Positions 6,183 to 11,106 of a stretch of DNA of 11,106 nucleotides are shown piece by piece. A program made the position numbers and the translations under genes. How positions within the stretch are numbered: position 1 is the stretch's first letter; each line of letters starts with the position of its first letter. The DNA lies in the NCBI GenBank assembly GCA_015494005.1, contig WGCB01000449.1:1-11106 (forward strand), in the 5' to 3' direction. Source of the stretch: Caldilineaceae bacterium. Its GTDB lineage: Bacteria > Chloroflexota > Anaerolineae > Caldilineales > Caldilineaceae. Under the pieces are notes generated by a model. The model saw nothing but the letters and a program-made list of their open reading frames with translations. It did not search any database and was not told the origin of the DNA.

Positions 6183-6605
6183 ATGCGCATCAGTGAACTG
6201 GCCCGGGCTGCAGGGGTGACGCCTCCCACCATCCGCTACTACGAGGCCATCGGCGTGCTGCCCGCCCCGCCCCGGGCTGCCAACGGCTACCGGCACTACG
6301 GCCCGGGGGACCTGGAGCGCCTGCGCTTCGTGACCCGAGCCCGGGCCCTGGACTTCAGCCTGGACGAGATCCGGGAGGTCCTGGCCTTCCGGGAGCGGGG
6401 CGAGGCGCCCTGCCGCTACGTGCTGGAGCAGATTCGGGCCAAGATCGCCGAGATCGACCGGCGCATGGCCGCGCTGGCCCAGCTCAAGCAGGAGCTGGAG
6501 CAGATCCAGGCCGAGACGGCCCATCTGCTCCCCGAGAGCCCGGCGGTCGAGGAGGGTTGCGTCTGCCACCTCATCCAGGCGGCCCCGGTATCCGCCGGTG
6601 AGTGA
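6183..6605 (+). CDS. MerR-family metal-responsive transcriptional regulator
   Basis: A 140-residue activator/repressor. Residues 1-68 are the winged helix-turn-helix DNA-binding domain (MRISELARAAGVTPPTIRYYE, then GYRHYG and LRFVTRARALDFSLDEI). Residues 79-113 form the long dimerisation coiled coil. Cys77 starts this helix and Cys126 and Cys128 lie near the C-terminus. In characterised family members, a Cys at this first position (MerR Cys82, ZntR Cys79) goes with Hg, Zn, Cd or Pb sensing, whereas CueR has Ser77. The ATG at 6183 is preceded by AAGGAG at 6 nt; an upstream in-frame GTG at 6150 has no such site and would add residues before the conserved start. First gene of the operon, behind the MerR-type promoter, hence probably self-regulating. 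Metal identity is inferred and uncertain. Confidence 0.9.
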   Translation: MRISELARAAGVTPPTIRYYEAIGVLPAPPRAANGYRHYGPGDLERLRFVTRARALDFSLDEIREVLAFRERGEAPCRYVLEQIRAKIAEIDRRMAALAQLKQELEQIQAETAHLLPESPAVEEGCVCHLIQAAPVSAGE

Positions 6606-6668
6606 CCGTCGATCAGCCGTGGAACGATCCCAGAGCATTGGCGCCTGCGGGCGCGGAAGGGGAACCGG

Positions 6669-6902
6669 ATGAACATCGAGACCCGGGTGTTCAAAGTGGT
6701 GGGCAAGCAGAAACTCCACTGCGCCAGCTGCGAGAAGAGCGTGCGTTTCCTCCTGCAGCAGCTGCCGGGCGTCCAGCGGGTGGACGCCAGCCACAAGACC
6801 CAGGAGATCCGCCTGGTCATCGACGCCCAGCGCCTGGATCTGGGCCAGGTGACCCAGCAGCTGGACTGGCTCGGCTACGAGGTGACGGAGGTCACCGCCT
6901 GA
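6669..6902 (+). CDS. Small heavy-metal-associated (HMA) domain protein, CopZ-like chaperone
   Basis: A 77-residue single-domain protein with the ferredoxin-like HMA fold, expected to bind a soft metal ion in the cytoplasm and pass it to the ATPase. The metal site is Cys18-Ala-Ser-Cys21 in KLHCASCEKSV; a typical helix, the PGVQRVDAS loop and the closing GYEV (69-72) follow. The usual GMxCxxC is changed: Leu16 replaces Met and His17 lies before the first Cys. A GGAAGGGGAA ribosome site precedes the ATG. It lies 63 nt after merR and 60 nt before the CcdA-like gene, in one operon. A mercury-type binding protein is an alternative to a copper chaperone. Confidence 0.88.
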   Translation: MNIETRVFKVVGKQKLHCASCEKSVRFLLQQLPGVQRVDASHKTQEIRLVIDAQRLDLGQVTQQLDWLGYEVTEVTA

Positions 6903-6962
6903 GCCGGCCGGCGCCATGGACCCAAGCCATTTCGCAACCACCCATCACGGAGCAGCACACCC

Positions 6963-7628
6963 ATGTCATTGATTCTCTCTGTTCTCATCATTCCTGTGGC
7001 CCTGGGCATCGGCGGGGCCTTCACCCCCTGCGCCCTGGGCATCAACTCCGTCTTCCTGGGCGTGGTGGCCGGCAAGCCCCGGGCCCGGCGCATCCGGGAC
7101 TGGATGCTCTTCTCGGCGTCCCGAGCGGCCCTGCTCACCCTCCTGGGCCTGGCCTTTGGCCTCCTGGGGCAAACCTTGCAGGTCTACGCCTGGCGCTACC
7201 AGATGGCCATCAACGTGGGGCTGATCCTCCTGGGCATCGTCTTCATCGTCCAGCGCTTTCGCCCCCTGCCCCTGCCCGGCTTCAGCCTGCTGGGCAGCAA
7301 GGCCCTCTCCGGGGATCTGGGCATCCTGGGCCTGGGTGCAGTCTTCGGGCTGGACATCTCCGCCTGCGTGGGGCCTCTGGTCCTGGGACTGCTGGCGGAG
7401 ACGGTGCTCCTGGGCCAGTGGTGGCTGGGGGGTGTCACCCTCTTCGTCTTCGGCGTGGGGCTGAGCCTGCCTCTCCTGGCCGCCACCTTCTTCGAGAAGG
7501 CCAACAACTGGCTGGTGGAGGTGGCCCGCCGCCATCGCACCACCTTCTACCTGGTGGCCGGCAGCCTGCTGATCCTCCTGGGTGCGGGGGAGCTGATCCT
7601 CTCCTTCGCCGGCCAGTACACGGTCTGA
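6963..7628 (+). CDS. CcdA/DsbD-type transmembrane thiol electron carrier
   Basis: A 221-residue membrane protein with about six hydrophobic helices (roughly 5-33, 46-70, 80-97, 118-147, 152-175, 195-215). It carries the paired cysteines of the CcdA/DsbD-beta family: Cys23 in FTPCALGI and Cys135 in DISACVGP, each next to a proline or glycine-proline turn. Such proteins move electrons from cytosolic thioredoxin to thiols outside the membrane. The ATG at 6963 has GGAG 10 nt upstream. Between the HMA protein and the ATPase, its likely role is to keep metal-binding or partner cysteines reduced, or to supply electrons to a metal reductase; neither partner is seen here. No thioredoxin-like domain is fused, so a separate partner must exist. 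A general cytochrome c maturation role is the alternative. Confidence 0.82.
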   Translation: MSLILSVLIIPVALGIGGAFTPCALGINSVFLGVVAGKPRARRIRDWMLFSASRAALLTLLGLAFGLLGQTLQVYAWRYQMAINVGLILLGIVFIVQRFRPLPLPGFSLLGSKALSGDLGILGLGAVFGLDISACVGPLVLGLLAETVLLGQWWLGGVTLFVFGVGLSLPLLAATFFEKANNWLVEVARRHRTTFYLVAGSLLILLGAGELILSFAGQYTV

Positions 7629-7726
7629 TGCGCGCGGGGCCAGGAGTGAACCGAGCCCGGTTGCGCCTCGATTTCGTGCGCATGTTCGTTATCTGCTGGA
7701 GCGATTTCCATCCAGCCTGTTCTCTC

Positions 7727-7731
7727 GGAGG
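7727..7731 (+). promoter_or_regulatory. Ribosome-binding site of the P1B ATPase GTG start
   Basis: GGAGG lies 8 nt before the GTG at 7740. This supports the non-ATG start for the ATPase; no ATG in frame lies near the HMA domain start. Confidence 0.85.
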
Positions 7732-7739
7732 CATCTTCC

Positions 7740-9971
7740 GTGACTGTCGATAAACTGCAAGTCAAAGTCGGGGGCATGAGCTGCTCCTTCTGCACCGCCA
7801 CCATCGAGCGAGCCCTGGGCCGCATGGATGGGGTGGCCGCGGTCCACGTGAGCCTGGCCCACGAGGAAGCCCTCATCCAGTACGACCCCAGCAAGCGCCA
7901 GCCCGAGGAGCTGATGGAGACCCTGCGCAGCCTGGGCTACACCATCCGGGACCCGGACAAGGTGCGGGCCTACGAGGAGCAGGAGGAGGAGCTGGCCCGG
8001 GAGAAACAGCGCCTCCTCCTGGCTGGGGTCTTCACCGGCATGGCGGCCCTGCTCATGCTGGCCATGTGGCTGGGCATCCGCCGCCCCTGGTTCAAGTGGA
8101 TCATGATGAGCCTGGCCCTGGCCACGGTCTTCGGCCCAGGCTGGTACATCCTCTCCATGGCCTTCCACTCCCTGCGTCGGCGCATCCTCAACCAGCACGT
8201 CCTCCTGGAGCTGGGGGCCTTCGCCGGGCTGCTGGGAGGCTTCATCGGCCTGGCGGGCCAGCTCCTGGACAACCCCATCCTGGCCCGTTTCCCCGTGCCC
8301 GATTTCTTCGGTGTGGCGGTCTTCATCACCAGCTACCACATCCTCTCCGGCTACACCTCTCTCCTGGTGCGGACCCGGGCCTCCCAGGCCGTGCGCCGCC
8401 TCCTGGATCTGCAGCCGGCCGTGGCCCGGGTGATCCGGGACGGCCAGGAGGTGGAGGTGCCCATCGAAGAGGTCCAGCCCGGGGACCAGGTGCGGGTGCG
8501 CCCAGGGGAGAGCATCCCCGTGGACGGGGTGGTGACCGAGGGCGCCTCCAGCGTGGACGAGAGCATCGTCACCGGGGAGTCCCTGCCTGTGGAGAAGGAG
8601 CCAGGCAGCCCGGTCATCGGCGGCTCCATCAACCAGTCTGGCAGCCTGGTGGTGGAGGTGACCCAGGTGGGGGAGGAGAGCTTCCTGCAGCAGGTGGCCC
8701 GCTACATCGAGGAGGCTCGGGCCATGAAGCCAGGCATCATGCAGCTGGTGGACCTGGTGCTCAAATACTACGTGCCCGGGGTCATCCTCTTCGCCGGGGC
8801 CGGCCTGCTCATCTGGACCCTGGGCAGCTGGCTGGTGACGGGCCAGATGGACGTGAGCCGAGCCATCTTCGCGGGCCTGGCCGTCTTCGTCATGGGCTAC
8901 CCCTGCGCCCTGGGTATGGCCACGCCCCTGGCCCTCATCCGGGGCGGGGGCGAAGCGGCCCGCAAGGGCATCCTCCTCCGCTCTGGCGAGGCCTTCCAGG
9001 TGTTGAAGGAGATCGACCAGGTCCTTTTCGACAAGACCGGCACCCTCACCGTGGGCAAACCCCAGGTGGTGGACCTGGTCCCGGTGGAGGGCGTCCCCTC
9101 CCAGGAGCTCCTGGCCCTGGCCGCCGGGGTGGAGTTCCCCTCGGAGCATCCCCTGGGCCGGGCTGTGGTGGACCGGGCCCTGGCGGACGGCGTGATGCCC
9201 CCCTCCGTCTCCGACTTCCAGGCCATCCCCGGCAAGGGCATCCGAGCCCAGGTGGAAGGGCGGTCCGCCCTGGTGGGCAGCCTGCGTTTCCTGGCCGAGG
9301 AAGGGGTGGAGCTGGCGCCCGTCCAGGAGCGGGTGCGCTCCCTGGAGGAGACGGGCAAGACCGTGGTGGGCGTGGCCCGGGACAGTCGCCTCCTGGGCAT
9401 CCTGGCCATCGCCGACACCCTGAAGCCCGACGCGGCCGAGGCCGTGAGCCAGCTCCGGGCCCTGGGCATCGAGCCGGTGCTCATCACCGGGGACAACTGG
9501 GCCACCGCCCGGGCCGTGGCCGCCAGCGTGGGCATCCAGGACGTGATGGCCCAAGTGCTGCCTGGGGAGAAGGCCGAGGCCGTGCGGGAGCGGCAGGCCC
9601 AGGGGCGCCGGGTGGCCATGGTGGGGGATGGCATCAACGACGCGCCGGCCCTCATGCAGGCGGACATCGGCATCGCCATCGGGGCTGGCACGGACATCGC
9701 CATCGAGTCCTCGGACATCGTGCTGGTGGGGGAGCGCCTCACCGCGGTGGTGGATGCCTACCACATCGGCCGCCGCTCCTACCGCAAGACCGTCCAGAAC
9801 CTGGTCCTGGCCTTCGCCTTCAACGGCATCGGCGTGCCTCTGGCCGTCACCGGGCTGGTGCACCCGGTCTGGGCCATGATCGCCATGGCCGCCAGCGTCA
9901 GCACCGTGCTCCTGAACTCCTTCGCCGGGCAGCTGCTGCCGGCCGTGAGGCCCGGGGCCGATGAACGGTAG
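7740..9971 (+). CDS. P1B-type heavy-metal translocating ATPase with atypical YPC motif
   Basis: A 743-residue ATP-driven membrane pump. Residues 5-70 are an N-terminal HMA domain with GMSCSFC (Cys15, Cys18). About eight transmembrane helices follow (near 93-112, 117-140, 155-173, 187-207, 345-365, 374-395, 685-705, 708-727). Catalytic blocks are complete: TGES (278-281), DKTGT with the phosphorylated Asp431, SEHP (468-471) and GDGIND (629-634). The ion-path motif in TM6 is Tyr387-Pro388-Cys389 instead of the copper type CPC. In TM7 the YN pair is Phe694-Asn695, and in TM8 the MxxSS pattern reads Met716-Ala-Ala-Ser719-Val720. These changes argue against ordinary Cu(I) specificity, so no copA symbol is given. 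The start is GTG with GGAGG 8 nt upstream. It is the last gene of the operon, 111 nt after the CcdA-like gene, and its stop codon lies in an inverted repeat. Confidence 0.93.
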   Translation: MTVDKLQVKVGGMSCSFCTATIERALGRMDGVAAVHVSLAHEEALIQYDPSKRQPEELMETLRSLGYTIRDPDKVRAYEEQEEELAREKQRLLLAGVFTGMAALLMLAMWLGIRRPWFKWIMMSLALATVFGPGWYILSMAFHSLRRRILNQHVLLELGAFAGLLGGFIGLAGQLLDNPILARFPVPDFFGVAVFITSYHILSGYTSLLVRTRASQAVRRLLDLQPAVARVIRDGQEVEVPIEEVQPGDQVRVRPGESIPVDGVVTEGASSVDESIVTGESLPVEKEPGSPVIGGSINQSGSLVVEVTQVGEESFLQQVARYIEEARAMKPGIMQLVDLVLKYYVPGVILFAGAGLLIWTLGSWLVTGQMDVSRAIFAGLAVFVMGYPCALGMATPLALIRGGGEAARKGILLRSGEAFQVLKEIDQVLFDKTGTLTVGKPQVVDLVPVEGVPSQELLALAAGVEFPSEHPLGRAVVDRALADGVMPPSVSDFQAIPGKGIRAQVEGRSALVGSLRFLAEEGVELAPVQERVRSLEETGKTVVGVARDSRLLGILAIADTLKPDAAEAVSQLRALGIEPVLITGDNWATARAVAASVGIQDVMAQVLPGEKAEAVRERQAQGRRVAMVGDGINDAPALMQADIGIAIGAGTDIAIESSDIVLVGERLTAVVDAYHIGRRSYRKTVQNLVLAFAFNGIGVPLAVTGLVHPVWAMIAMAASVSTVLLNSFAGQLLPAVRPGADER

Positions 9972-10040
9972 ACGGAAGCCACCGGTCGGCCGTGTAGGCT
10001 GCCCCCGGAGCCGGAATCCGGTCACCAGCTTCCGTCTACC
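9967..10040. terminator. 13-bp inverted repeat at the end of the ATPase gene
   Basis: GGTAGACGGAAGC (9967-9979) and its perfect complement GCTTCCGTCTACC (10028-10040) enclose 48 nt. The left arm contains the ATPase stop codon (TAG, 9969-9971). The arms are the same sequence type as the CCGTCTW array at 79-127. No U-tract follows, so it may be an inverted repeat pair that happens to end the operon. A smaller palindrome, CCGGAATCCGG, lies in the loop (10011-10021). Confidence 0.6.
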
Positions 10041-10128
10041 AATTTCCCATCCTCCTCTCGCCGTTCCCCGCTGGTCCACTCCTCATCCGAAAAAACCTCC
10101 GATTCTGTTTCGCGCCTGGGCCGCGTTA

Positions 10129-10137
10129 TGGTAAAAT
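10129..10137 (+). promoter_or_regulatory. Extended -10 promoter of the tyrosine recombinase gene
   Basis: TGG-TAAAAT forms an extended -10 (TGn at 10129-10131, hexamer at 10132-10137). The -35 region is poor (TTCGCG near 10109). Predicted start near 10144 gives a leader of about 35 nt. Confidence 0.6.
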
Positions 10138-10178
10138 TCTCTGTTGTCTACGCCAACGCGCCACCTGGAGAGAACAGA

Positions 10179-11106
10179 ATGCGGCAAGAGGTGACTCGCT
10201 TCCTGGAGTACCTGCTGGAGGAAAAAACCAAGAACACGGCCGCGGCCTACCGGAACGATCTCAACCAGTTTCTGACGTTCCTGGGCTCCTACCTGCGGCC
10301 GGACGGCGTCTCCATCCAGGACTGGAACCAGGTGGACGAGATGGTGATCCAGGAGTACCTCTTCTACCTGAAGGGCAAGGAGTACGCCCCCTCCACCGTG
10401 GCCCGGAAGATCGCCTCGGTGAAGAGCTTCTTCCAGTTCCTCCAGCAGCAGGGACGCATCGCCCTGGACCCCACGGCCAGGCTGGTCTCTCCCAAGGTGA
10501 AGAAGAACCAGCCCCACACCATCGATCCCGCCCAGGTGGACCAGCTGCTGGCGGCTCCCACCCGGGAAGAGACCCCCAAGGCCATCCGGGACAAGGCGCT
10601 CCTGGAGCTGCTCTACGCCACGGGCATGCGGGTGACGGAGCTAGTGAACCTGGACGTGGATGACGTGGACCTGGCCAACGCCACGGTCACCTGCGGCACG
10701 GACGCCAAGCACAAGCGCACCGTCCCCATCTACCCGGACGCGGTCCGGGCCCTGGAGCGCTACCTGGGGGAGAGCCGTCCCCGCCTGGCCGCCAAGAACC
10801 CGGAGGAGCGGGCCCTCTTCCTCAACCACCGGGGCCGGCGGCTGACCCGCCAGGGGCTCTGGCTCATCATCAAGGAGTACGTGAACCAGGTGGGCATCGA
10901 GGGCCATGTGACGCCCCATACCCTGCGCCACAGCTTCGCCACCCACCTGCTCCGGGCCGGCGCGGGCCTCAAGGAGGTCCAGGCCCGGCTGGGCCACGCC
11001 AGCCCTACCACCACCCAGGTCTACCAGCGGGCCTCCCACACTCCCACCAGCGAGCTGATCATCGACGGGGAGCCGGTGGAGCCTTCCCCTGGGACGGCCC
11101 TGCCCC
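10179..11106 (+). CDS. XerC/XerD-type tyrosine recombinase (3' end beyond the window)
   Basis: At least 309 residues with no stop before the window edge. Residues 1-95 are the N-terminal SAM-like DNA-binding core (RFLEYLLEEKTKNTAAAYRN and the STVARKIASVKSFFQFL helix); residues 113-290 are the catalytic domain. Catalytic residues visible are Arg151 (ATGMRVTEL), a lysine in the hairpin GTDAKHKRTVPI (Lys177 most likely), His247 and Arg250 (HTLRHSF), His273 (LGHAS) and the nucleophile Tyr282 (TTTQVYQRAS). Such enzymes resolve chromosome dimers at dif or move integrative elements. The ATG at 10179 has GGAGAG 6 nt upstream and its own promoter. The lysine hairpin differs from the usual GKGxK. Length past Tyr282 is at least 27 residues, so a tail beyond the usual end is possible. 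A Xer housekeeping role and an integrase role cannot be separated here. Confidence 0.9.
   Translation, partial: MRQEVTRFLEYLLEEKTKNTAAAYRNDLNQFLTFLGSYLRPDGVSIQDWNQVDEMVIQEYLFYLKGKEYAPSTVARKIASVKSFFQFLQQQGRIALDPTARLVSPKVKKNQPHTIDPAQVDQLLAAPTREETPKAIRDKALLELLYATGMRVTELVNLDVDDVDLANATVTCGTDAKHKRTVPIYPDAVRALERYLGESRPRLAAKNPEERALFLNHRGRRLTRQGLWLIIKEYVNQVGIEGHVTPHTLRHSFATHLLRAGAGLKEVQARLGHASPTTTQVYQRASHTPTSELIIDGEPVEPSPGTALP

Noticed and set aside
7689..10079. Long minus-strand open frame of 796 codons opposite the ATPase
   Set aside because: It is the complement of a GC-biased gene with full P1B motifs; its translation is Gly/His/Asp-rich low-complexity sequence.
10109..10140. dif-like site before the recombinase gene (TTATGGTAAAAT resembles a XerD arm)
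   Set aside because: Only one arm resembles the dif pattern; the other arm and the central spacing do not fit, and the sequence is better read as an extended -10 promoter.

Overview
The window is GC-rich bacterial DNA (coding third positions are mostly G or C). Its short pyrimidine-rich repeats between genes and its gene content suggest a Chloroflexota bacterium of the Caldilineae/Anaerolineae type. That placement is inferred from the general look of the sequence and was not searched.

Layout: 1-234 holds two short-period repeat arrays and a promoter, followed by a lipoprotein with a bacterial SH3 domain (235-1320, +). A bidirectional terminator separates it from convergent trmFO (1390-2760, -), which makes 5-methyluridine-54 in tRNA. 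A divergent control region (2761-3039) carries a near-consensus promoter for trmFO, a 14-bp tandem repeat in the trmFO leader, and a promoter for a pyrimidine-nucleoside phosphorylase (3040-4428, +). That gene converges, across a perfect 16-bp inverted repeat, on a GT4 glycosyltransferase (4477-5682, -) that starts with GTG. A 500-bp region (5683-6182) holds the glycosyltransferase leader with inverted repeats, its promoter, and a MerR-type promoter facing the other way.

The centre of interest is a four-gene metal operon on the + strand (6183-9971): a MerR-family sensor, a 76-78 residue HMA metallochaperone, a six-helix CcdA/DsbD-type electron carrier and a P1B heavy-metal ATPase. The MerR promoter has the 19-bp spacer typical of this family, with a dyad inside, so merR probably controls its own operon. 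The proposed flow is: metal is sensed by MerR, bound by the HMA protein, and expelled by the ATPase, while the CcdA-like protein carries reducing equivalents across the membrane to thiols involved in metal handling. The ATPase is atypical: its TM6 motif is YPC instead of CPC, and two other residues of the canonical copper site are changed. The sensor has the cysteine associated with divalent-metal sensing. The operon should therefore not be labelled a plain copper-efflux system.

After the ATPase, an inverted repeat and an extended -10 promoter precede a tyrosine recombinase of the XerC/XerD type (10179 to the window edge, C-terminal end missing).

A second theme is the repeat family. Short-period purine-rich and pyrimidine-rich tracts sit at five gene boundaries, often as opposite-orientation pairs that could fold into hairpins. 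In two cases (trmFO, ATPase) they overlap the stop codon.
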